The notes under the pieces: generated by a model | Database searches by the model: none | What the model was told of the DNA's origin: nothing | The model's input: only the letters and a program-made list of their open reading frames with translations | Assembly: GCA_963521065.1 (NCBI GenBank) | Contig: CAUQTI010000003.1 | Coordinates: 1-64,000, forward strand | Length of the DNA: 64,000 nt | DNA from: IOR16 sp963521065 | GTDB lineage: Bacteria; Bacillota; Clostridia; Peptostreptococcales; Anaerovoracaceae | Direction: 5' to 3' | Shown here: piece after piece, positions 10,038 to 18,665 of the stretch | Position numbering within the stretch: position 1 is the stretch's first letter | Layout: the number at the start of each line of letters is the position of its first letter | Translations under genes and position numbers: made by a program

Positions 10038-10184
10038 TTATCGTTTGGCTTGTCTCCATTTTTTATTGTGATCTTCATCATATGTGTAAACTGCTGCTCC
10101 ACTTTGCGTCACATTGATAACAAGTACATTAATGGCAAGACGATGCACTTTGCGACCCAATTTGTATTTATAATCTGCTATCAT
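10038..10184 (-). CDS. Small ORF or gene fragment (48 aa), unknown
   Basis: A short frame encodes a basic 48-residue peptide beginning MIADYKYKLGRKVHRLAIN and ending KWRQAKR. It is in frame with the stop of the preceding DUF4143 gene. Its middle (GCAAAGTGGAGCAGCAGTTTAC on this strand, about 18 of 22 bases) resembles the hairpin part of the 103-bp repeats at 43466-43746. It may therefore be a coding fragment of a dispersed element rather than a gene. No clear ribosome binding site was identified. Confidence 0.3.
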   Translation of the reverse strand: MIADYKYKLGRKVHRLAINVLVINVTQSGAAVYTYDEDHNKKWRQAKR

Positions 10185-10211
10185 TGATGTCGCTGGTTTC
10201 TCACCGACATC

Positions 10212-11423
10212 TTAATATTCTTGACTCAAGAGAAAATCTGCCACATGCATCGTTTTGATTCCTTCATAATTGCCTCCGGCAAATTCATCTGTACGAAGCA
10301 CATATTTAGGATAGTTATCCGCTATTGACAGTAAGTTCCCATAATCTCTAAGCTCCGTTTCTTTTCGCTCAATTCTCTCCGCTATCTGAATATAGAGCTT
10401 CTCCTCTTTTCTGACCGCTACAAAATCAATCTCCGTATTATCAGCCTTTCCAACAAAAACATCATAGCCACGGCGCAGTAATTCAATATATACAATATTT
10501 TCAAGCATACCAGAAACGACGTTATCGTCATAACCCAAAACACTAAACCGTAAAGCAGTATCTGAAAGGTAAAATTTTTCTTGTGTCTTCAAGATTTCCT
10601 TCCCTTTTACATCATATCGAAAACAGCGGTGTAGAAGATAAGCGGTTTCTAACTTGCTTAGATAGCTATAGACTGTTTCCGAATCCATTCTCCGATTCTC
10701 GCTTTTCAAGCATTTCGATAGCGTCACTGCAGAAAAAGTTTGCCCGATATTGGAAAACATGTATTTTACTACGCGTTCCAATTGGTCAACCGTATTTATT
10801 TGATTTCTCTTTACAATATCTGTGAAAATTGTGGAATTATAGATATCCTTCACCACAGTGTAGGCCTCATCATAAGTATATTCTTTAAGCTGCAATGCGG
10901 GAAAACCACCCATTCGCAAATATCGCTTAAATTCCTTATAAATATCATCCGGTACTGTGTACTCTCTCCTAAAATCCAGATATTCAGAAAAAGACAGTGG
11001 ATATACCCGAAAAGATACATACCGCCCGGTCAAATAAGTGGAAATTTCCGAGGACATCATTCTGGAATTTGAACCAGTGACAAAGATGTCTACATTAAAA
11101 TCTATCATAAATGAGTTGACCGCCTTCTCCCAATCCTTTACTTCCTGTACCTCATCTAAAAATAAATAAGTCCTCTCCTCCGAAATAATCTTCTTCTCTA
11201 TTTCTTTGTACAACTTAGAAGCAGTATCTATTTCTTCATAACGCAAGCTGTCAAATTTATAGGAAAGAACTTGTTCCGGCAAGACACCTCTCTTTTTTAA
11301 CTCTTCCTGCAGCATCAATAAAATCGTGGATTTTCCACACCGACGTACACCCGTCAATATTTTAACAAATGGGGTGTCAATAAACGGAATAATTTTATCA
11401 ATGTATTGCTTTCTATAAATCAT
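10212..11423 (-). CDS. AAA_14/DUF4143 family ATPase
   Basis: This 403-residue protein belongs to the same family as the neighbouring gene but is strongly diverged. Walker A is GVRRCGKST near residue 25 and Walker B LFLDEVQE near 93. VTGSNSRM follows, then a winged-helix middle and a DUF4143 end. In the nuclease-like motif EIDF is present, but the second part reads YIQIAERI, so the catalytic lysine of EIK is missing, as in many members. The start has AGGAGG eight bases upstream. The gene starts only 50 bp from the decayed end of array 4. Confidence 0.85.
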   Translation of the reverse strand: MIYRKQYIDKIIPFIDTPFVKILTGVRRCGKSTILLMLQEELKKRGVLPEQVLSYKFDSLRYEEIDTASKLYKEIEKKIISEERTYLFLDEVQEVKDWEKAVNSFMIDFNVDIFVTGSNSRMMSSEISTYLTGRYVSFRVYPLSFSEYLDFRREYTVPDDIYKEFKRYLRMGGFPALQLKEYTYDEAYTVVKDIYNSTIFTDIVKRNQINTVDQLERVVKYMFSNIGQTFSAVTLSKCLKSENRRMDSETVYSYLSKLETAYLLHRCFRYDVKGKEILKTQEKFYLSDTALRFSVLGYDDNVVSGMLENIVYIELLRRGYDVFVGKADNTEIDFVAVRKEEKLYIQIAERIERKETELRDYGNLLSIADNYPKYVLRTDEFAGGNYEGIKTMHVADFLLSQEY

Positions 11424-11473
11424 GCGGCATTCCTCCTTTGACTTATATCAGAGACTGCGAACAATCAGCCTCT

Positions 11474-13064
11474 ATATAAGTCCACGATCTCCTTACGGAG
11501 AGCGATAAATGATGGCCTCAAAGTCTGACCATAACAGTGAATAAGCCCGCGCGCTCCCTTCAGTGAGCGACGCGGCAATCGGCAAGGACGGGAAAGAATA
11601 TCTAAAATTTCAATCCACGCCCTCCTTGCGGAGAGCGACTACCTCGCCGGATGCAGTGCCGATAAGAGCGTTGATTTCAATCCACGCTCTCCCTGCGGAG
11701 AGCGACGAAAGTGCTATTACGAATTAGTACCAGATGGAGCAATTTCAATCCACGCCCTCCTTACGGAGAGCGACACCCAAAGAGTCGCAAAAAAGGTTGT
11801 ATTTGACGATTTCAATCCACGCCCTCCCTGCGGAGAGCGACTCTTACCCTAAATTAAAAGAAAAGAGTGAAGATGATTTCAATCCACGCCCTCCTCACGG
11901 AGAGCGACACTGGTGGTTGGGGAGAAAGAATCATCGTGATGAAAATTTCAATCCACGCTCTCCCTGCGGAGAGCGACCGTAGCTTTGGCCTGGATGTTAA
12001 GGATGGAGCCGAGATTTCAATCCACGCTCTCCTCACGGAGAGCGACTTAATAAATCGATAGATCGGAAGAGTATCTCAGTAATTTCAATCCACGCCCCCC
12101 TTGCGGAGAGCGACGCAAATGACAGCACGGTAGTGCATCTGTCGGGAGACATTTCAATCCACGCTCTCCTTACGGCGAGGGACTATCAATCATTCAGGAC
12201 GAGAGTTCTGTTGCAACATTTCAATCCACGATCTCCCTGCGGAGAGCGACAGCAAAATGGACTACATCTTAATCGATGCTGGTTGTATTTCAATCCACGC
12301 TCTCCCTGCGGAGAGCGACTATTTAGTCAAGCTAAAAAAATAAATGCGCCACAAATTTCAATCCACGCTCTCCCTGCGGAGAGCGACAAAGCGCTAACAG
12401 CCTTGTCAGACGAAGAGCTGACATTTCAATCCACGCCCTCCTTGCGGAGAGCGACATTTTTTATCTGTTTCAGTCCCGATGATATAAAGATTTCAATCCA
12501 CGCCCTCCTTGCGGAGAGCGACAAAAAGATAAATACATTATTGACGGTGATGAAAGATTTCAATCCACGCCCTCCATACGGAGAGCGACGCTCTGTCTTG
12601 TAGATATAAAACGTGTTGTTTAAGATTTCAATCCACGCTCTCCTCACGGAGAGCGACAACGGAAAGGAACAACAAATATTCGGTTCAGATGATATTTCAA
12701 TCCACGCTCTCCTCACGGAGAGCGACGACGCTTACAATGAGACGGTAGTTGAAGCATTGAAATTTCAATCCACGCTCTCCTCACGGAGAGCGACAATGCC
12801 CTTGCTTGATATGTTCTACTTCATGCCGATTTCAATCCACGCTCTCCTCACGGAGAGCGACGTCATGGAGCAGCTTATAGGGAGGATAGAGTAATGATTT
12901 CAATCCACGCTCTCCTCACGGAGAGCGACAAACTTGCGTTTAATTCTTGTTTGTTTCTAGTATTAATTTCAATCCACGCTCTCCTCACGGAGAGCGACTA
13001 AGAATGGCACTTAAAGACTTATGCCGAAAAGATTTCAATCCACGCTCTCCTCACGGAGAGCGAC
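11474..13064 (-). CRISPR. CRISPR array 4 (22 repeats plus 2 decayed, mosaic repeat types)
   Basis: Twenty-two repeats run from 11607 to 13064. Two strongly decayed copies lie at 11474-11506 and 11539-11571. This array mixes repeat variants: CCTTGCGG, CCCTGCGG, CTTACGG, CCATACGG and CCTCACGG. The seven repeats next to the leader (12625-13064) are uniformly CTCTCCTCACGG, while older ones are mixed. One repeat (12151-12183) has a damaged end, GGCGAGGGAC. Spacers are unique by eye. The spacer before 12897 contains GGAGGATAGAGTAATG, which looks like a ribosome binding site with a start codon, as expected for a phage-derived spacer. Confidence 0.97.
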
Positions 13065-13223
13065 TGCAAAATAAGGCAAAATCGTGCTTCCATATTACAA
13101 TTAATTTACTTCTAGCATATATATCCCAGTAATTTTTTACCTTATTTTCAATGATAAGTATTTTTATACATTTAATCTTGGTGCAAATCTCCCGGGATTT
13201 TCTGTTAGCTTGGCATTCGCACC
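13065..13223 (-). promoter_or_regulatory. CRISPR leader 4
   Basis: It is homologous to the other three leaders and begins TGCAAAATAAGGC. One arm of the inverted repeat carries a change: GGTGCAAAT (13180-13188) against ATTCGCACC (13215-13223). Homology stops exactly after GCACC, seven bases before the stop codon of the last gene of the HXS operon, so the array cassette abuts that operon directly. Confidence 0.85.
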
Positions 13224-13230
13224 GGCCGCT

Positions 13231-14016
13231 TCACACTGCTTTTTCGTAGGTATTCATCCAATCGATGACGGGCTTTTTATAGCCCAGTGAATAAATCCAC
13301 ATGAGAAATAGTTTATCGGACACCAATTCGCCGCATGCTTTAGCGAGTGGTTCTTCCTCATTTTTTTCCAAGTCCGCAACAAAGGATTCTAAGCTCGCAT
13401 ATTGTTTTCCTTTATACTCAAATCCAAGCTCCGGACAAAGCAAGTACATAAGCGCAAAATAAAACGCATCTTCCTTCTCCATTATTTTCTGTGTAATTGC
13501 AGAAACCGCTTCTTTGAATGTTTCATCATACTCCATTTGGTCTACATATTTTTTCAAGCATCCGCTCGAAAGCAAATGGTATATATCTGCATCTTGATTT
13601 GGTATCTGTGCTTGCATTGCGTTCCCCAAGCCCTTTAAATCCGGATACAGCGTTCCCTTAAAACAAAGTGGCGCATTCGGGTTCAATACATAAATCATTA
13701 AAAATACTGCAGCATCCTTGTCTTCTATCTCCTTTAGCTCCGCTATTTTATCTACGTATTCCTCCCCATATTGTGCGATATTTTTTTCAACATGCCCACG
13801 GTATAAATGCTTTGTCGCATTGCCCCAGTCCAGTGCAAACGCCATGCTGATTTCGTCAAGCCCATAATATTTATGGTAGTTGAAGGTATATGCTTTCCAT
13901 CCTTTAGGATTCTTTTTCTCTTTTTTTTCAACGGGATGCGAGAACTCATCATCCAGTCTCTCAACCAGCTCATTCCTTTTTCCGACAATCCAATCAATCC
14001 CCTTTTTCTCAGCCAT
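13231..14016 (-). CDS. Uncharacterised HXS-operon protein with internal duplication
   Basis: This protein of about 261 residues is cytosolic, with no signal or membrane segment. I do not recognise the family. Two similar modules are visible: residues about 95-160 (FLMIYVLNPNAPLCFKGTLY) and about 175-240 (FALMYLLCPELGFEYKGKQY). The ATG at 14016 is preferred because AAGGAGG lies nine bases upstream; a GTG eight codons earlier lacks a site. It is the last gene of the operon, separated from the upstream gene by about 23 bp. The modular acidic and aromatic character suggests a protein-binding role, which is inference. Confidence 0.7.
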   Translation of the reverse strand: MAEKKGIDWIVGKRNELVERLDDEFSHPVEKKEKKNPKGWKAYTFNYHKYYGLDEISMAFALDWGNATKHLYRGHVEKNIAQYGEEYVDKIAELKEIEDKDAAVFLMIYVLNPNAPLCFKGTLYPDLKGLGNAMQAQIPNQDADIYHLLSSGCLKKYVDQMEYDETFKEAVSAITQKIMEKEDAFYFALMYLLCPELGFEYKGKQYASLESFVADLEKNEEEPLAKACGELVSDKLFLMWIYSLGYKKPVIDWMNTYEKAV

Positions 14017-14039
14017 TGCCCGGTTCCTCCTTACCCCCA

Positions 14040-15089
14040 CTAAGTTTCACTGATCGTTCCGCCCAGAACTATGATCTTCCCATCTATTTTATAAACACCT
14101 TTAAAATAATCAAAGGAATACGGAAGCTCTGTTGTCTTATCCTCACTCATATTATAAGCATAGACTTTGTTTTTTACTGAGTAATACACAGTCTCCGCAT
14201 CGACACCCAGCAGCTCCGAAACGCCGGACACCACATCTTTGGGATCATGCTTATTCAAGTTAAAGGAAATGACTTTATCATTATTTTGTACAAAGATTCT
14301 ACCGTTAAAATAGAATTTATCTACCTGGTCTAAGGTCCAATGCGGCGCGCCATCCAAGGAAACAGAATGAAGACAATTCTCATAATCCAAATACAATATG
14401 GTATCCGCGGCAACGGTAAAAGTCTTGATGTCTTCTTTCAACACGCAAGCTAGCTTCTCCTCCTTTAAATTATATTTATATAGATTATTCTCCTCTGTGT
14501 AATTTACAAAATAAACATCCTGCCCCACAGAAAGGACAGTCCCCACTTTATCTTCTACTATGACCGTTTTTTTCGAGCCGTCATGTCTGCTCTTATATAG
14601 CTTTTTATCAGCGCCCCGATAAATCACGCTATCGCTTGTAATGTTTATTTGTGAAATGGGCTTTTTCGAAAGAATCGTTTCTTTCCCTTTTACATTTAAT
14701 ATCGTTTCCTTCTGCCCGCTCATCGATATATAGCCATACTGGTTCTCCGCCAACAATCCATAATTCATTGCGTGAGAGCCTTTATTCCCCAAGCACGCAG
14801 CTTCATATTTTTCATATAAATCCGTATGCCCCAGCAATTCTGAGGATGCCGCGATTTCAGCCATTCCGTTCGAATCGGTCACCCTCGTATTCTTCAACGC
14901 CTCATAAGAACGATCTCTGGTATTAAAATCAATGACAAATAGGACAAGAAGCAACGCCAAAAAAACACTTCCAAAAATAATGCTTTTCTTCTGAAAGCTT
15001 GTCTTTCTTTTTTCCATCTTCGCGTTTTTTTCTTGAAAATCGTCCTCTTGTTCTTTTATATATTCCTCAAGACTTTTTCCTGTCGCCAT
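14040..15089 (-). CDS. Bitopic membrane protein with beta-propeller-like ectodomain
   Basis: This protein of about 349 residues has a charged cytoplasmic N-terminus of about 40 residues (coiled-coil-like, EEYIKEQEDDFQEKNAKMEK). One membrane segment follows (about 42-60, IIFGSVFLALLLVLFVI), then a large extracytoplasmic domain. That domain has repeated strands such as SDSVIYRGADKKLYKSRHDG, resembling DUF5050/propeller-type repeats. The ATG at 15089 has AAGGGGG upstream; a TTG six codons earlier overlaps the previous gene's stop. It probably senses or displays something at the cell surface beside the modified HXS product. Function is unknown. Confidence 0.72.
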   Translation of the reverse strand: MATGKSLEEYIKEQEDDFQEKNAKMEKRKTSFQKKSIIFGSVFLALLLVLFVIDFNTRDRSYEALKNTRVTDSNGMAEIAASSELLGHTDLYEKYEAACLGNKGSHAMNYGLLAENQYGYISMSGQKETILNVKGKETILSKKPISQINITSDSVIYRGADKKLYKSRHDGSKKTVIVEDKVGTVLSVGQDVYFVNYTEENNLYKYNLKEEKLACVLKEDIKTFTVAADTILYLDYENCLHSVSLDGAPHWTLDQVDKFYFNGRIFVQNNDKVISFNLNKHDPKDVVSGVSELLGVDAETVYYSVKNKVYAYNMSEDKTTELPYSFDYFKGVYKIDGKIIVLGGTISET

Positions 15090-15099
15090 ATTGTCCCCC

Positions 15100-15870
15100 T
15101 TACCCAATCAAAAAATAGAGTACTGTTAATCCCGCAGACAGCAAGGTTGCCACTGTATCAGCTCCCGGGCTCAATAATTCGAAAGAATTTATAAGAGTTA
15201 ATAGAAGGATTACCAGCCCAACCGCTGCAAGCTTTTTCAATTGCAACGCTCTTTTTGTTCTCTTTATGCCTACCAGCTTCTCCTTGATTGCAGAAATTTT
15301 TTCATCATATTCGTTTTGGATGGCAAGGATATCTGTTTCCTTGATACAATAGGTGCATTGCCCTAGATTTCTTTTCATTGCTTCGCCAAGATTTTTCATA
15401 TCCTCTACTGTAATTGCTTTTAAGGCCTCTGTCGGATTTGTTACCGTCTTTTCTGAAAAGAGATCCATAAAGTGATTCTTTGTTATATTCGTTATATTTT
15501 TATGCTCTTGCTCTATCCTCAGCTTCGCAGAGAAACGCTTTAACGATGCTGCCGAAGAAAAGTCCGGTATATCCTTTTCTGTTAATTCCATCGCGTTTCC
15601 AAAACAAATTGCACGAAACAGCGTTTCAATGGCAGGAATAACGTTCGGAATCGTTTTCCTCTGCTCACTTAATTGAGGAGCTCCATACTCCAATAATTTT
15701 TCCTTTGAAAAGAAAGTGTCAAAATACGGATAAAACGGTTCATATTCCTTTAATTTTATGTATTCCTGCGATTCTAAAATCTCATTTAAATACAGCCTTT
15801 TTTGAACTTGTTCGTTCTCCGGTAAACAAGCATGAAAAAGTGTATATACTCTGCTCACTGCCGTCTTCAT
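15100..15870 (-). CDS. Uncharacterised HXS-operon membrane protein
   Basis: The protein has 256 residues. Its soluble helical N-terminal part contains CTYC near residue 172. A basic coiled-coil stretch (about 185-212) leads into two membrane segments near the C-terminus (about 213-232 and 237-255), so most of it faces the cytoplasm. I do not recognise the family. ATG at 15870 has GGAG six bases upstream. It sits between the HXS-repeat precursor and the propeller-like protein; its stop is 11 bases before the next start. A role in membrane assembly or export of the modified precursor is a guess from context. Confidence 0.68.
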   Translation of the reverse strand: MKTAVSRVYTLFHACLPENEQVQKRLYLNEILESQEYIKLKEYEPFYPYFDTFFSKEKLLEYGAPQLSEQRKTIPNVIPAIETLFRAICFGNAMELTEKDIPDFSSAASLKRFSAKLRIEQEHKNITNITKNHFMDLFSEKTVTNPTEALKAITVEDMKNLGEAMKRNLGQCTYCIKETDILAIQNEYDEKISAIKEKLVGIKRTKRALQLKKLAAVGLVILLLTLINSFELLSPGADTVATLLSAGLTVLYFLIG

Positions 15871-15922
15871 AATACGCTCCGTTCCTCCCTTTCAATTTTT
15901 GCGCTTCATCTGCTTCTAGGCC

Positions 15923-16369
15923 TTATTTTACCTTCGGGGTATCCGGTAAAACAAAGCTTGTTGCGATTGAATCTGCCATCGCTGAAGCTTCGCTTGCCGG
16001 CGGCGTTTTCAGTGCCACACCAGACATAGAAGGCATCGGGTCAACCGGTACGACATTAGAGTGTGACGTTGCCGCACTGCTATGGGAGCTGTGAGAGCCT
16101 CCTGAGCCTGAAACGTGTGAGGTGTGGGAAACGTGCGAAACATGAGAGGAATGCCCTCCCGATCCCGAGCTATGCGAACGATGCGAGCTATGGGAGCTAT
16201 GCGACCTGTGAGAACTGTGTGCTGCAAACGCCTCTGTTCCCAGAATCACACCCATAATCAGAACCATGGATCCAATCGTAAGCACCTTATTTCTTGTAAT
16301 ATTTCCTTCTTCCTCGAAAAGGAAATCTTCAATTGATTTTTTGATCTCAGGTAACAGCTTTTCACTCAC
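15923..16369 (-). CDS. hxsA: His-Xaa-Ser repeat precursor (HxsA-type)
   Basis: This is the likely substrate of the radical SAM enzymes in the operon. Of its 148 residues, 1-28 are a charged leader (DFLFEEEGNITRNK), about 29-44 are hydrophobic (VLTIGSMVLIMGVILG), and TEAFAA precedes the repeats. HxS triplets then follow in blocks of six, five and two, separated by GSGG linkers (HSSHRSHSSHSSHRSHSS is the first block). A Pro/Ala-rich tail ends the protein. EEEG|N before the hydrophobic stretch resembles class IVb (Flp-type) prepilin cleavage sites, while AFA|A could be a signal peptidase I site. Start is GTG with AAGGAG nine bases upstream, overlapping the end of the MORN gene. Confidence 0.82.
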   Translation of the reverse strand: MSEKLLPEIKKSIEDFLFEEEGNITRNKVLTIGSMVLIMGVILGTEAFAAHSSHRSHSSHSSHRSHSSGSGGHSSHVSHVSHTSHVSGSGGSHSSHSSAATSHSNVVPVDPMPSMSGVALKTPPASEASAMADSIATSFVLPDTPKVK

Positions 16370-16375
16370 TTTTCC

Positions 16376-17269
16376 TTACTCCTTTTCAATCTTTGTACAT
16401 CTTCCATTCGTCCACTGCGTCGTATAATTTCCCTTTGAATTGTGGTAGGTGTACGTCCCGTTTAACGTTCCGTTTACAAATTGGCCTTTGATATAAGTTG
16501 CGCTGTCAAAATGGTAGACTCCCTCTCCGTTCATCGAATCCGCGCTCCATACCCCGGTGTACTCCGCACCATCGGACCAAGTAAATACCCCTTCCCCTTC
16601 TCTTTTCCCATTTGAGAAAGACCCTGTGTATTTTCCCACACCGTCAAAGGTCATCGTTCCTTTTCCAGATAATACTGCGCCTGAATATTCACCGGCATAC
16701 GTTGTCCCGGAAGTAAATTCGATATAAATGGTATCGGTCAAAGCACCTTTTTCAGCCGTTAATTGATAGGTACCTGTTTTACTCGCAATCGTAATATCGC
16801 CTTCGATAAATTTGTTCTCTTCAAACGTTCCTTCATATACGGTTTCACCAGACGTCAATTTCCCATCTCCAGACAGCTTGTCGCTGCTCCAAGCGCCCGC
16901 ATATACCGCTCCGTCAGACCAAGTGAAGGTTCCCTTCCCCTCTCTTTTGGACTGCACAAAACTCCCCTCATAGGTTCCGGTCGTATACGTAAATTTTCCA
17001 TCACCTGACAGTTCATTCAAGCTCCACTCGCCTTGGTAACTCTCACCGGTATCGAAATAGAATGCGCCGTTTCCGGTTAAAGTCCCCAGTGCGGTATCTC
17101 CTGCATAGGTACCCGAGGGCAGTTCCAAATATCTCGTAGATACAAGTTCCGCATTCAACTGCTCTAAAGCCGGCGTATTGAGCGTACTTACCAAAGAAAC
17201 TACAATGACGAATAGAAATACCGCGCCCAGTACTTTTAAAGCATTTACCACTTTACTCGTTCTCTTCAT
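16376..17269 (-). CDS. Membrane-anchored MORN-repeat protein
   Basis: The protein has about 297 residues. An N-terminal membrane anchor (about 10-32) is followed by nine or so MORN-like repeats. Typical units are YQGEWSLNELSGDGKFTY, YEGSFVQSKREGKGTFTW and YTGSFSNGKREGEGVFTW. MORN repeats form elongated beta surfaces that bind proteins or membranes. The anchor has no obvious cleavage site, so the repeats probably sit outside the cell, tethered. The ATG at 17269 is favoured (TAGGAG nine bases upstream) and overlaps the hxsB stop by 17 bp. It lies between the maturase genes and the precursor gene, which suggests a scaffold for the modified product. Confidence 0.82.
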   Translation of the reverse strand: MKRTSKVVNALKVLGAVFLFVIVVSLVSTLNTPALEQLNAELVSTRYLELPSGTYAGDTALGTLTGNGAFYFDTGESYQGEWSLNELSGDGKFTYTTGTYEGSFVQSKREGKGTFTWSDGAVYAGAWSSDKLSGDGKLTSGETVYEGTFEENKFIEGDITIASKTGTYQLTAEKGALTDTIYIEFTSGTTYAGEYSGAVLSGKGTMTFDGVGKYTGSFSNGKREGEGVFTWSDGAEYTGVWSADSMNGEGVYHFDSATYIKGQFVNGTLNGTYTYHNSKGNYTTQWTNGRCTKIEKE

Positions 17270-18665
17270 TCCACTCAACTCCTAACCACTTATAAAAGAC
17301 CTTCCGCTCTTCCGGTTTGTTTTCCTGTAAGATCGAGAAGATGCAATCTAACATGCCGCCGTATACCTTGCATCGAAACGATTGTGCACTTTTGAAAAAC
17401 AAGTCATTTTCCTGTGCCAGATTGATCACCGGACAAGTCCCGCAATACGGCTGATATACACAATCACAGCAATTTAACTGTCCCTCTAAAAGAGAGGCGA
17501 CACATACCGTCTTGCAGGTCGGGGATTGTATTAAGTCATCGTAGGTATGTTCAAACACACTGCCTAATTGAAACGCGGGATTTCCCATTTCGTACAGCAT
17601 TCTCCCCTCGTCACAGGTAAAGACACTGCCATCATAAAAATAAGCCATCTGCCCGATTGCCGCCCCACAAGGAGAGCGGAGCTCCATATAGTTTTCAGAA
17701 AACCCATCCAAAATTTTTTTAAGAAAGATCACCGCGTGCCGTTCACAAATGTCCGTTCCTTCTTGATTCAGTTGGATTATATATCTTAAACATTCTTCAT
17801 AAAATGCTAAAAATTCTTCTGCCGTATAACCAACCTTGTCCCAAACCCGATCTGCCGTTCCCAGCCTAGTCAAAGGCCTTATAAAGATATTGGTTTGCTT
17901 GCAGCTCACATACAGATCTATAATTTCTTTTGCACAGCCTAAGCTCGCACGCGTCGTCGTTTGAATTGCACCTACTTCGTAATTTTCGTCTTGGATCTGC
18001 TTGATTTTTTCGATTACCATATCAAACGTGTCGCCCCCATTTTGAAAGGAGCGGTTTTTATTATGCAATGCCTTTGCTCCGTCTAACGAAGTAGAAATAT
18101 TGACACGATGCTCGATTAAAAAATCTAAGATCTCTTGTGTCAACAACGATAAATTCGTGACAAGACTATAGCTGATATTTTTGCCTTTTTTCCGTTCCTC
18201 TGTATAGTTTATGATGTGTTTCAGTACTTCAAAATTTGTCAGCGGTTCTCCGCCCTGAAATTCAAAAGCCAGATAACGGGAAGGGGAAGACAGCGCAATA
18301 TCCACACTTTTTTCAGCAACCTCTTTTGACATTCTATGAGGAACACTCTTTGTATCATCCTTTGCCTGACAATACACACAGCTCATATTGCAGACATTCG
18401 TTAAGACAAAAATATGTAAGGAAGTGGCGCTGAAAAGATAATTCTTGTTATCCCTTATATAGTACTTGATTTTTTCCGAGAAAACACGCTCATGCTCATC
18501 GTAGAGAAAAAAATTATCCTTTAATTCGTGATAGATTTTCTCCGGCAAGCTCTTTTCCTGAAGAAACGCATCAAACACTTCTTCACTTAAGAATTGGTAT
18601 TTTCCCGTATCATTAGTAATTAGATACTGACTTCCTATTTTTTTGAAATTAAAATAATTCAGCAA
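17253..18665 (-). CDS. hxsB: His-Xaa-Ser system radical SAM/SPASM maturase HxsB
   Basis: The protein has 470 residues. An N-terminal segment (FKKIGSQYLITNDTGKYQFL) typical of HxsB precedes the radical SAM domain with CxxxCxxC at C92, C96 and C99 (TNVCNMSCVYCQ) and the GGEP motif (FQGGEPL). The C-terminal half is a SPASM domain with many cysteines (CGAAIGQ, CDEGR, CDCVYQPYCGTCP) for auxiliary Fe-S clusters. Enzymes of this kind use S-adenosylmethionine radicals to modify peptide substrates, here presumably the HxS repeats. The chemistry is not known from sequence. The start overlaps the hxsC stop by 7 bp. Confidence 0.88.
   Translation of the reverse strand: MLNYFNFKKIGSQYLITNDTGKYQFLSEEVFDAFLQEKSLPEKIYHELKDNFFLYDEHERVFSEKIKYYIRDNKNYLFSATSLHIFVLTNVCNMSCVYCQAKDDTKSVPHRMSKEVAEKSVDIALSSPSRYLAFEFQGGEPLTNFEVLKHIINYTEERKKGKNISYSLVTNLSLLTQEILDFLIEHRVNISTSLDGAKALHNKNRSFQNGGDTFDMVIEKIKQIQDENYEVGAIQTTTRASLGCAKEIIDLYVSCKQTNIFIRPLTRLGTADRVWDKVGYTAEEFLAFYEECLRYIIQLNQEGTDICERHAVIFLKKILDGFSENYMELRSPCGAAIGQMAYFYDGSVFTCDEGRMLYEMGNPAFQLGSVFEHTYDDLIQSPTCKTVCVASLLEGQLNCCDCVYQPYCGTCPVINLAQENDLFFKSAQSFRCKVYGGMLDCIFSILQENKPEERKVFYKWLGVEWNEENE

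Noticed and set aside
12060..12072. AGATCGGAAGAG, identical to the start of a common sequencing adapter
   Set aside because: It lies inside a normal-length spacer between proper repeats, so chance is more likely than contamination. Flagged only as a read-level check.
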